Assembly: GCA_914767715.1 (NCBI GenBank)
Contig: OU612075.1
Span: 3,410,001 to 3,474,000, forward strand
Source of the DNA: Membranipora membranacea
Taxonomy: Eukaryota; Bryozoa; Gymnolaemata; Cheilostomatida; Membraniporidae
Reading direction: 5' to 3'
Length of the DNA: 64,000 nucleotides
This document shows positions 22,601 to 33,239 of this stretch, piece after piece (position 1 is the stretch's first letter; the number at the start of each line of letters is the position of its first letter). The position numbers and the translations under genes were made by a program. Below the pieces are notes generated by a model. That model had not been told where the DNA came from. It made no database searches and saw nothing but the letters and a program-made list of their open reading frames with translations.

Positions 22601-25487
22601 TATCAACATGGCTGAATCTGAAGAACTGTGAAGCCTTTGTAAAAGGGCCATATTTATTTGCTGGTGAGAGCAGAACATGAATTTCACTTATGAGGTTTGC
22701 AGTGTCACTAAAAAATTAAAAATTAGTAAAATCAAATCAAAGTGTTTTTTGTCTTGTTAAAATGAGTGCTGTTAATTATTTTACAGGGAGATAGCTGTGC
22801 CATCTCAAATAATTTTCGAGGATGTGAAAACAGTTTCATCGGTGATTTCATTTATATTTCTTTCATCTCAGTTTTATTACTCAAAACAAAGGGAGGAAAA
22901 GAACATACTGACACGAAATTATTCATGATATTGTCCACACTGTTAGAGAGTCACAGTGTCAAATTTTACAGAGTGATGATTGCGTCCAGACGGTAAGGAT
23001 CACTTATCAGTCAGGTACATTAGGGAATCAGCCCAAATCAGGTGAATGGAGCTTTACTAAGGACCAGGGTACAACTTTCATTATCACAGTGTCTGCCAAT
23101 CTAGTTGGCGGATACCAGCAGCAAGTTTGGTCTAAATTCTACACAACGATGGAAGGTAAAGCTGTAAACTTACGTTTCAAAACCTTTAGGAATTTTGGGC
23201 CTGTTAATTTGGGTTTTGGGTAGTATTGATCATCCTACCCTGTGAGCATTGCGATCACATTAGTATGCTTAAGGATTATTAATTCATTTATTATGTAATG
23301 GAATAATGAAATATTAAATTCTGGTTGCCAAAATTGCTTCCTTCATTCAATGATCTTAATTTTATTTTTAGTTCCTTCGGCTCCAGATGGTCTCAAAAGT
23401 GTAGGCAGAAGGAATGACTCAGCTACACTAGAGTGGCATCTCATCAAGGATTATATTGATGTGACAATCACAAACTATCAGGTGAGCCATCATTACTGAT
23501 CTTGTTGACTTAACTTGACTTATGTTGCAGAACTCCTAGTGGAATATTGCGCCAGAATCGCCTTCTCCTCTCCCTTCCATCTTTCCCGATCTCTTACTGA
23601 TCTTGTTAATGATATATTTATATATATCTATACTTTTATTGGCAACCAAAGTCATCTCATTAGAAAAGTTTTGCACTAAAAGATAGAAACAGTGAATATA
23701 ATATAAACATTGATTAGAATATCATAACCGTCGTTGATCAAGCTGATCTAAACAATGATATGAGCCCAGGAGGTGGTTACGTATCATATCAAAGGGAACG
23801 ATATCTTCAGGTTAATCATGACTCAATATAGATTATACTGTTGCAGGTAGATTGTACAGTCTCAAACAACACATTTAACATGGATGCTGACCAGGGATCC
23901 TCTGAGGCGCTGACCTTTACAACTGATACACCTGAGATGTCTCACCTTGAGATTACTGGTTTTCTCCCTCAAGTTCAATACAAATGTCAGGTTAAAGCTC
24001 TACTAGAAAATGACGGCTTTGGCAACAGTTCAAGTTTTATATACCTATGGACTAAACCTCAATGTGAGTATGTTGGACAAAAGGAGTATAGTATATGTGA
24101 TGTTAAATAGTTTGGAAAATGAGAATAATTTTAAGGCTTTTCTGGATAAACTTGATTGATTAAAAGCAAGACACATTAACTCACTCACCTGACTTACTTG
24201 TTTATTTTAGACCCAATTCTGAATATATCGTCCACAGATGTGGAACCTGTTGTCTACGAGAGAAATGTTACCATAACCCTACCGAATGTCTCAACAATTG
24301 ACAAGTTTCATCAGAGATTCAGCACAATCTGGATTGTGGTGGAAAAGGTACCGAGTAGCAGACACAAAAGATCTACAACAACAACTGCTCTCACTATTGA
24401 CGGCTTGAACACCTACATCACTGCGCAGATAGCACTTTATGATGCTAGCAGTACATTCATTGTGGGTGACGGACTGATCTATGGAACTGCAACTAATAAA
24501 GAACTAGAGAATGAAGACTATACCATATTTGTGGGATACCAGGCTGTCACTGAAGTGGATATCAATGAATTCTACCAGCTAAACGAGGAGCCACTTAGAG
24601 GTTTGTTTGAGAAAAAAATTAAATTCGAAGCGGATAACACCAAACAGTAGATGACTATTGATTAGCCAGAGTAGATTCCGTGGTTTGTAGACTCTCACTG
24701 AGACAAATCCATATACTCACCTGACACATCAGCAAGTCTATACTGTCCTGCGCCTTACAAGAATTTCTAGTGTGAAGTATATTTAGGCTTGATCATGAGG
24801 ATCAATCATAGAGATAGGGTGTCCACAAGCATAACCTGGAAATGGGGGTTTAGCATTACACCATAGCTTTCCCCTCTGTTTGTTTTTGTCACAATAACAG
24901 AATTTCCTTACTTTTAGTGGTGGTTCCAACTGCTCCGCAATCTACTCTTCCAACCACTCAAGAGACAGCAGCAAAAAATACTGCTATAATAATAAGTGGT
25001 ATTATAGGATGTGTGGTTGGAGTGATCGCATCTACTGCTACCATGTTGGCTGTGAGATTTTTGCGGCGTCGGAACGGGTACGTGGGAAATTTATTTCTCA
25101 ATAGAAATAGATATATTTTGTATATAGAAGAAGGTTTTTGAAGAGTTGATATCTATCCAAAAGTATCTGCATTAAATTAGCAAGACGACTTTTCTAGATT
25201 GAGTGTTGCTGGTCATTACTCATGTCATGATTATAATTGCAACTCTCTCTTCCCCAGATGGTGTGAACAAAGGAAAAAAAAAGGCTGGTGACAGACCTCA
25301 ACAGACAGGCTCAGCACTGCTTGATTCACAAATATATGATTCACCGGGACCAGATCCACATGATGAGAATACATACCAGCTAATAGATCGTTCTCTGCCT
25401 GACTCTCATGTATACGCCTCAACTGTTGTAAATCAACCAGAAGATAAAACTTATCAGAATGTCGTTCCTGCTGTGCCTGATCACTGA
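19608..25487 (+). CDS. Receptor copy 2: same architecture, with signal peptide; tail frame shifted
   Basis: Exons: 19608-19659, 19846-20109, 20515-21003, 21307-21648, 22270-22367, 22972-23155, 23372-23481, 23847-24063, 24211-24600, 24918-25077, 25258-25487. All except the first, second and third and the last have the same length as in copy 1, and phases join. Exon 1 encodes a short signal-like peptide (MISDPANFQ then CLFIVFTAG). The ectodomain matches copy 1 with many replacements; the furin-like site is RHKR and the helix and RFLRRR are kept. In the last exon a run of nine A at 25,274-25,282 (six in copy 1 at the matching place) leaves a net one-base shift, so the spliced frame stops at 25,289-25,291. 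The tyrosine modules remain intact only in the shifted frame. This could be a real loss of the tail, an alternative form or a homopolymer error. Confidence 0.75.
22787..22971 (+). repeat. Extra 185-bp segment with a duplicate exon-6 start in copy 2
   Basis: The sequence TTACAG followed by GGAGATAGCTGTG at 22,781-22,800 matches the acceptor and first bases of exon 6 in copy 1 (8,650-8,668), but coding similarity stops after about 20 bases. After 185 bp a second acceptor at 22,970-22,971 opens the 184-nt exon that aligns with copy 1. The first acceptor appears to be a decayed or decoy splice site, left by insertion or partial duplication. Confidence 0.6.
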
Positions 25488-26436
25488 GTAAAACTACTCA
25501 TATTGGAATACCTTGCTTGATTGTTGCACAGCATTGATAAAAGTTAATGGGCAGACAATTATCCTCTGCCCAAAGTTTTTAGTTTCTTACCTTACTCACT
25601 TTGATAAACTGACCATTAGGTTTCTTGTCAATCCCCTGTACAATGGAATATAGGGAAATGATATTACAGGTGATAAGAGCATGATCTGATGTTCTATTTT
25701 AGTCTTCAACTTCCTTTATAATGACATGAACCCGAGGGACTTGAGAATTTGTGTGTTAGATCTTACTGCTTTTTATTATGTAATCTTTACCGAGAAGTAC
25801 TCAACCAACGAATTTTCATCATTTTTGCATATTTTTTTCATCTCAACTACTACAACAAATACCTGCCAACCAAATCCAAATTACTATTTGATGTTTATAC
25901 TGCCTTAATCAACTTGACCCATCAGGAAGCATTGAGTCTTGAAGGGAAAAATCTTGCATCCTTTAATGACTGGTTTTACTATATTGTGTGGAGAGTTATT
26001 CAGACATTCAGTTTTGTCGTTTTAGAGATGTCAGTTGTGAACTCCTCAGCTCACAAATAGCCCTTATGATAATCTTTCATACAAAACCAAATTTTACTAT
26101 GCCTTTCACCCATATGCATCATTGTGGCAAAGTTTTTGACTTTCAATTTTGACTTCAAGTTAGAGTTGTTTACCGCTCACTTGTGGACTGATAACTCCTT
26201 TCATATGTGGTATTTAATGTAATATACTGTATCTTTATACTAGAACTGATAAGATCAGAGACCACCGAAAAGGAGCAAAACTATTCGGCTCAGTTGGACA
26301 GATCATAGCTTAGTTCACTCATGGTTCACTGGTCTGAGTGAACATAAATATACGATTCATTTGTCTGTATTTGGAGTTGCTCCCCTGTCCATTGGAGGAA
26401 AAACAACTCCGAATTTAAGCAAATAGATCAATATTG
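25488..26436. other. 3' flank of receptor copy 2
   Basis: Parallel to 18,668-19,390 up to about 26,225, including short reading frames that are not conserved as proteins. No gene was recognised. The tandem unit is then interrupted: the next unit's upstream region resumes only at 28,745. Confidence 0.6.
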
Positions 26437-26444
26437 ATCTAGAG

Positions 26445-27171
26445 CATAAGTGGGCAACCTTTTTCTAAAAAAATTCCACATTTTACACAGGCTCAACATA
26501 TCTTTCAGGTAAAAAATCGGAACCGGAGTAACAACTATGTACAAACTAAAACAGATTTATTTGTAAAAGCTGTGGTATGTTGCAAGGAACTTCAGCTCAA
26601 CAGAAATCCTAATTTAAAAAATCTTGTGAAGTTTTGCATGTGTATGGAAAAGGGCAGGGTGGGTGTGGAAGGGGTGCTGGCACCCCTCCGCAACGGGGAA
26701 GTTTTTTGCGAATGCCTGTAAAATTAGATGCAATCTGGAACATTTCAGCGATAAAGCAGGAGCATTTGTAATATTTAAACTTGTTGATACTCATCTGCAT
26801 TTCTTGTTCAAGGTGACAGATTTGCTAAAAAAAACTAATTACTATGATATTAACGAAAATTTTTATTCAAATTTCCAAAGGTAACCGTTCTGGGTTATTT
26901 TGAAAATAAAGCACTTGAAAAAGGAGTTAACACCAATACAGTTAAGATGATTGTGTCTAGAAACGGCTTTGGAAGCTACATGCTTAATGCTGAATGGCCA
27001 CTATTTTGAAATATATTGTGCCTACATACTTGAATATCAAGATTACAAAATGCGAGATGGGGATCGAAATTAATGTGTAATATATATCTTTTCAGGCATA
27101 AGGCCACAATCAGCCCGCAAAATATTATTTATTAGGCCGCACTGGAAAAAAGACCAGGTTGCCGACAGCTG
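26445..27171. mobile_element. hAT-like non-autonomous DNA transposon, 727 bp
   Basis: The element starts CATAAGTGGGCAACC and ends with the complement of CAGCTGTCGGCAACC. These imperfect terminal repeats have the GGCAACC core common in hAT elements. It is flanked on both sides by the exact 8-bp duplication ATCTAGAG (26,437-26,444 and 27,172-27,179), the target length expected of hAT transposases. No transposase frame is present. Confidence 0.8.
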
Positions 27172-27179
27172 ATCTAGAG

Positions 27180-28744
27180 GTATGTAGGACTTTTACTTCC
27201 ACCCAATAGGAATTAGCGGTGTAAAATTCTAGAATCCGACAATATGTCACAAACACAACTATGTCTGAGAATTAAACCCACAGCTTTTTTTGCAGCCCAT
27301 TAGGTAATTGTTACTGAGACATAATTCATCTCATGTCATATATGCTGCCTGGTAAAAAAAAGAACTGTGGCAAGCTTTTAACGAATAGGAATATCTATGA
27401 TTGGTGTTACACGTCACAAATACAACGACACAACAAATTATACAGGCGATTTGGTCTATATAGAAAATGAACATAATAAGGAGATTGCAATTGCCGCTAT
27501 CTGAACTTATGACAGGCCGTACATGGGCAGCTACTATAAGAGAACTGAATAATAGTATAATCTGTGACAAGTTTGCATGAATAAATGAAAATAATTAAGA
27601 AATCATAGCAATAGCTGCTGTTGTTTAAACTCACATGGGAGAAGTGTAAAGCAGATTACATGACAATTATTTTATAAGATAACTCCTAGGAGCACAGAGT
27701 TTAACAATGGGTATATCCAGGGCCGTATATTCTAAAAAATTTCACTCACTGACTTTTTAGAGATGAGCATAATGATCAGGCGCAGCCCGATCCACATGCC
27801 GTAGGCGTGGCGAGGAGGGTGTGGGAGGGGCGCTTTAGCGCCCTCTCACCACAGAAATTTTTGCATATCGGTAGCAAAATAGTGCAAGCAGAGAGGTATT
27901 TCGATAGCCCACTGAGCTGTTGGGTACTTGCAGAAAACAACTCAATAGCAGTAGAAGATTACGGTAAAAATGCTCCAGTTATAAAGCACCCATTTGGAAA
28001 AAAATCTGACCTTGTTGAGACTCGAACCCACAACATTCTTAATAGTGAGTGAGTGGCAGCCGCTCTACATACTGAGCTATTCAACCTAGCTATGTAATCT
28101 GGGCTTTGATATGTCCTGGTGCTTTAGTGATTAGCCTTTGAACCTTGGAAATTTCTATCAAAGCAGGTGGCTTTGAACCATTGATACTACTATTAAAGCA
28201 GATTTTAAAAGCTTTGACCAGGCACTAAGGCTTAAATGATTTGCTCAGGTATGACTGTCGTTTAGATATTAGCCTTTGAGCCATAGAAATTTCTATTTGA
28301 GCAAATTTTAACCATCAACATTTCTATTGATGCAGATTTTACACATTTTGCCCAGGCACTTAGGCTTTATTAAGTTGCACTGATGATTGATTGAGGATTG
28401 CACATAGACAAAACATTTTTATGCAACCTCATAGACATAGACAAAACTATGTCTATGGGATTGAATAAAAATGGCTAGAAAAAGCCAAAAAACCTGTGCT
28501 GGCTGTTGCAAGTTTTCTATGTCATAGCATCACCTGCTGTTTTTCATACTAGTCCCAAAGAGAAGATCAGGTATGAATCTAGTTATCTTGACAATAATTT
28601 AGGATGGATAGGCAAAACTGTTACTAGGTGTTTATTGTGTGCAAAAATAGGGCTCAGCTGCCACATAAGTTGTCAGAAGTCCCCTATGAGAGTTGCTTCA
28701 TGGGCATTACCTTAATACCACCTCCAAACCTATCGGTTTTTCGG
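27180..28744. other. Gene-free stretch with a SINE-like segment and a short duplication
   Basis: 28,008-28,086 on the minus strand is tRNA-like (A-box-like TAGCTCAGTATGTAGAGC; B-box-like GGTTCGAGTCTC). 28,119-28,372 is two imperfect units of about 125 bp built on ATTAGCCTTTGA and GGAAATTTCTAT. A GC-rich patch at 27,780-27,845 resembles one at 26,645-26,700. No coding gene is supported. Confidence 0.5.
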
Positions 28745-29090
28745 TGGGATAACGTCCGTTCTGTCTGCAGTGAAGTAAGGAAGTATCAGATATCCAATGT
28801 TTTCATCTTAGATTTGAGTATCATTTGATAGTGTTATAAAAAATATTGTGCAAGAGACAAAGTGAATTATGCTAAGGCTTATTGACAAGTAAAGAGAAAA
28901 GCCAAAGAACTATTCAAAATATAAAATAATATTTATGCCCAAATGATATCGGACCCAGCCAATTTTCAGTGTCTTTTCATAGTGTTCACTGCAGGTAATT
29001 ATAAAACACTTAAGAAAGTTTGACAGCATTCAAGGAGGAACTTCCCGATTTACATGAATAAGCTCTGTATACATATCATCTGACATCATT
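28745..29090 (+). pseudogene. Orphan upstream region and first exon of a third receptor copy
   Basis: Aligns over its whole length with 19,420-19,770, the upstream region and first exon of copy 2. Exon 28,943-28,994 encodes the same MISDPANFQ plus hydrophobic signal peptide and keeps the donor GTAATT. Nothing after 29,090 resembles exon 2 or later; the sequence passes into unrelated repeats. The tandem array therefore once held at least a third unit, cut off here, near the start of the inverted duplications. It could still act as a promoter. Confidence 0.75.
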
Positions 29091-29284
29091 GTGAAGTCAG
29101 CAATTCACTTTTCAGGAACAACTGAACAGTCTCAAGAGGGTACAAGGATACTGATTATAAGGTTTGTACCAAAATTATCAATAGTATTTTGTTACCTGTC
29201 TGTACCCCATGTATGAATAAATCTATATATTGCTTTCAAGAAGATTGAAGATATGGGCAAGTATTAATCACCTGCGGGTAATTG

Positions 29285-29740
29285 AATAATTTCTCAGGCA
29301 GACATCCCAGTTTTGGCAGCGGCATCCGGTAGCGGCATGAAAATTAAACCCCAATAAATCCCCATGAGGAAAATGACAATTAAGGCTACATTTGCAATGT
29401 TTGATTTTTGTCTTTTGACTTTCAACACAAAAAAATGAAAAACAAAATATGGAATATGATTTTCATTTTGTTTTGCAGCATCAAAAATGAAAAACAAAAA
29501 TCAATTCATTTTTTAAATTTTTGTTTTTGTGATTCAAAGTTCATTATGAAAATAGGAATCATATCAATATTTCGGTTTTCATCAATAAGATTTGTTGTTT
29601 TCGAACAATAAACGAAAAACAAGTTGTTTTTTATATTTTAGCATCAGTGCAAAAATTATAAGGGGAATTTGTTGTTCATTTTAGGACATGCCCTAAAATG
29701 AACAACAAACGATACTAAGTCCCCTTATAATTCTTGATTT
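29285..29740. repeat. Half of foldback element F2 (right end)
   Basis: Runs from a GACATCCCAGTTTTGGCAGC segment to the terminal motif CGATACTAAGTCCCCTTATA at 29,718-29,737. Both ends recur in the large foldback complex at 39.8-44.1 kb. The short palindrome around 29,680-29,705 (TTTTAGGACATG, CCCTAAAA) is local. Confidence 0.6.
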
Positions 29741-31857
29741 AACCACTTGCCTTCCAAACTTACTGGTTCACAGCGGTTTTCAGATATTAATACAATTTTG
29801 TTTTCACCACATTTTATGTGAAATAGATGGTACGTGGCAACAACCTGGTATGTAAGAAATTTCTTGATAACCACATTTGCCTAAAACTGTGGGTCGTTTT
29901 CATCACCGGAGAACGTTGAACTCTTGCAATCCAATCAAGATCGTGCGAGAAGCTGGAGAAATACCAGAGACTCTACCTACGAGTAATGCTGCCAAACCAA
30001 GCCAGCAGTGATTCACGCCAAGCGATTAGCGGAGTCGAAGATATCAGTGTCCTGCTCAGCACACTTTGTCCCCGTTATGAGAGCAAAGTTCAAACTGATG
30101 ACACTCAACCGCTACATACCGACATGGCCACTGGTAGAACATCGACTCACAGTCGCAAGCAGATCAAATCAAAATCTAGAACAGCACTGCGATCTAAGTC
30201 ACTTTTTCAGAGACTTTCGTAATTTACAATATGATTCAATATTTTTTTCGCCATAATTTTGAGTACACATTTTTACTTACGCATTATTAACCTTGTGCAT
30301 CTCCCATAATACTGTAAACATGTTCTTATGTGCTCTTCGGAGGTTTGATCAGTAATATAGTTAACATATGACATAACATAACAAAACAAAACATAAATAA
30401 ACTGTAGTGGCTGAAGCTGTACACCAATCCTTCGTTACTGCATCTTTCCATGCAGACCACATTGTATTGTACATATTTTTTTGACATAAAAGGTTCCAAG
30501 TCATTCATGAAGTTTAAGATAAAAGACAAAGTATTGTTCACTTATTGAGTACTTGGCAAGGCATCCATGAATAAAGAGACCGTACTTAAATTTTCATCCC
30601 AATACCAGTTTCCAAATATAATCCCTCATTGCAATTTGAACTTCATTTTTGTGAACATGGCATTCTTTTGATTTGAAACAATATGCGTACCAGTTTTTGG
30701 TTTTGTTAATGTAGACACTCCTAAAGTTTCTGGTGATAATTGCTTTTGAATCATTGAGAAGTGATCGATTTTGAATATGCGAACCACCATTTAACTCTGC
30801 AAGCTCTTTTTACCTTATCATTTTTACTGACATGTCTGATGCATGAAGTTTAGTTTTATACAACTTAGTGTGCCAAGCTTGAGATTGTAGTGGGAACGAC
30901 CGGGTTAAGAATTTGGGTACTCATACTCCTAGTTTGGGCTTAAAACTCTTCATAATAATAATTATGGGTTTATAGGCTGAAGGTTAGCTCGTTTTTATCA
31001 CACAAAAGTTAATAGCATTGCTGAGATATAAATTATGACAAACAGGGCGAGTGCACCTGTCCCAGTTGCTTGGTACCGATAAAGCTGCTCCCTACAGGTT
31101 CATTGAACTAGTGGTACGAATTTCTGGCTTGCCACAAAAACACAATCATATTCTGGTATACAAATCACAAGGCCACAAGCCAGCATCCACATTGCCAAGG
31201 CCAATGGAGTTCTCAACTGCTGAGGATGATTTCTATGACGTGGCAAGGTGATGTGGCAACTTGATAACCGGATACAACATTTAATGACTTGATACTAGTG
31301 ATCATAAATTGTCAGATTTTGGCGAGACAGGACCAGACCAAGACAGCAGCAAAATTAGAGACGAGACCGAGACATATATCGATGCCGATAAAATTGAAAA
31401 CTGCCATTTTATTGGCATCTGGAAATTGAATATGATACTGAAATGACTTTATTAATTTTGATATTATCATTTTGGAAGATCAACAGTATATTTAAGTGTT
31501 TACTGTACGTATGGCCCATTGAGTAATCATCATAACAATGTTTACAACGAACAAGTATGGTCATGTTTCAAGAGTATCGCCTGGAGGAGACAAGTCTCAC
31601 GAGACCGGGATATTGCCATCACTACTTGATACCCAGGCTAGTGAGACAGTATGGTCTGTAAGAATCACATCAAACCAAAACACCCATGGTCTATAGGTCA
31701 ATAGGTCAATAGATCCTTCCAATGAAATTGTTACTTTCACTGTCTCTGTCTTGCTTTGCAGTCATGACCATAAAAATCAATTCCTGTTACTGCAGGCATC
31801 ATTCAAAAAAATTCAAATATGCGCGGACGTTTTTAATTTCAGCAGTCACTTTGACCC
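29740..31857 (+). repeat. Block P, first copy
   Basis: About 2.1 kb that recurs inverted at 37,560-39,575 and directly at 45,240-47,500. Open frames at 29,986-30,222 and 31,051-31,251 are shared with the inverted copy (39,091-39,327; 38,207-38,407) but lack recognisable domains, and the third copy has lost them. They are more likely by-products than genes. The block ends at a sharp junction at about 31,857 where TRIM-like coding sequence begins. Confidence 0.75.
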
Positions 31858-32610
31858 AACCAACCAACTCAAACTGTGCTGCACAGCCAAGCTGATGACA
31901 CACCAAACCAGATAATACTCATCTCAGCAAATAATCAATATTTAGCCTGTATTGATTATACAAATAAAGTATTGAAAGTCTTTTCATCCACCACTGAGGA
32001 GCACCTGTTTGACATCCAGCTGACAGGTATACAGCGTCCATGGGGAGTTCACCTGATCACTGATGCTGTGTTGGTAACAGATTTGAGAGAAGGGAAACTG
32101 TGTAAGTACGCCCTGTCATCATCAGAAGACCCGATCTGGACATGTACATGACTGAACAGGCCATCAGGAGTAACAACAGATAAAACAGGCTTCATCTATG
32201 TGACAAGTAACGAGTATCCGAAGATATACATCATCTCTCCAGAGGGTCAGTCGTATAATATATTAGAACAAAAGTTTGTTTTATTAAACAATTGCTATCA
32301 TTGCAACTATAAACAGTGCATTGAATTGAAGAACAAAATGATCAAATTAGGACACAACAAAACAAACTGCTCCTGACACTGTCTGTTAATTAGTTGATTA
32401 TTTATTAGGTGCCTTACACAATCAAATGCAGCACATATCAGTATTGTGAGAGTTAACATTTTTTCAGGCGAAGAAATTGGAGAACTCACACATGAGAAAC
32501 TGAAGGAAGTCATCGACAAAAAGAGCTATCTCCATGACATAGCTATAAAAGGAGGAAAGGTGGTGTTAGCATGGAGAGATGCGGGTGTCATGCTCTTCAA
32601 TGTGGAGTAA
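31858..32610 (+). pseudogene. 3' fragment of a TRIM-like gene (NHL-like end)
   Basis: Two exons match the last two exons of the minus-strand TRIM-like gene: 31,858-32,245 and 32,468-32,610, the latter 143 nt as in the other copy and ending at its own TAA. The first part lacks everything before the middle of the beta-propeller-like region, because block P is joined at 31,857. A nonsense TGA at 32,149-32,151 replaces a GGA codon of the other copy. The last exon (GEEIGELTHEKL to the stop) is open. No start or promoter exists, so this is a truncated pseudogene. Confidence 0.75.
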
Positions 32611-32832
32611 TAATAATAAAAGAAGAAAAGAAGCTTTCATCCCTACTCTGCTCTCAGCATTGCAGCTCTACTCCATGCTATACTCTCATCCTCAACAGTG
32701 TACTGCAAAACTAACAGGGTTATCTATTGTGACTGAAACTCATTTAAAAGTCCTTTCTCGAATAGAGGCTGGGCAAAGTATTTATTCCATACCATCAGGA
32801 CATTTAAACTTTTTATTTTATTAAGATTTCCT

Positions 32833-33227
32833 GTGTACTTGTCTACTGACTGACTCATGGAAAGACATGTGACAGCATGGAAAGACATGCTGACAAGCTG
32901 GAAAGACAGCTAAACCTACTACAAGGGGTCCCAGCAATGGGCCATGTAAGGCCAATAACCCTAACACGTACGCTGTGTTTCATAGGGTGGCAATGGTGGA
33001 TTGGAATGTGCTGTGGGATGAGAGAACACAACTCCGAGTAGTGAATAGCGGGCTATCTAATTAGCGCCATCGACCCATTCTTTTTTGGGGATGGTGCAAT
33101 CGGTTAGCGCGCTTGCTATTCACTGCCAGGCGATTAGTGCCGCAGGAGTTGTGGGTTCGAGTCCCACTGGGGGAGCTTTCATTGTTGATTGTTCCAGCCC
33201 CCAGCACCCTCGGGTGTATACCTCTCC
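32833..33227 (+). mobile_element. 395-bp insertion with 12-bp target duplication and tRNA-like segment
   Basis: The right arm has an uninterrupted site at about 51,250-51,275. Here the same sequence is split, with TTAAGATTTCCT present on both sides (32,821-32,832 and 33,228-33,239). The insert contains a tRNA-like stretch at about 33,090-33,176 with a GGTTCGAGTCC B box inside a perfect 5-bp T-stem (GTGGG/CCCAC). The acceptor stem does not pair, so it is not a functional tRNA. It is best read as a SINE or other short retroposon; the tRNA-like part sits in the 3' half, which is unusual. Confidence 0.75.
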
Positions 33228-33239
33228 TTAAGATTTCCT

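Noticed and set aside
28119-28372. CRISPR-like repeat array
   Set aside because: Only two imperfect units of about 125 bp, without regular spacers; the window is eukaryotic.
29986-30222. 78-codon frame in block P, also at 39,091-39,327
   Set aside because: Shared only because the blocks are recent duplicates. No domain, no splice context, and lost from the third copy.
31051-31251. 66-codon frame in block P, also at 38,207-38,407
   Set aside because: Same reason: the third copy at 46,620-46,860 lacks it and no protein family is recognised.
33090-33176. Functional tRNA gene
   Set aside because: The B box and T-stem are good, but the acceptor stem does not pair and the anticodon arm is not canonical. 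It sits in a short mobile insertion.
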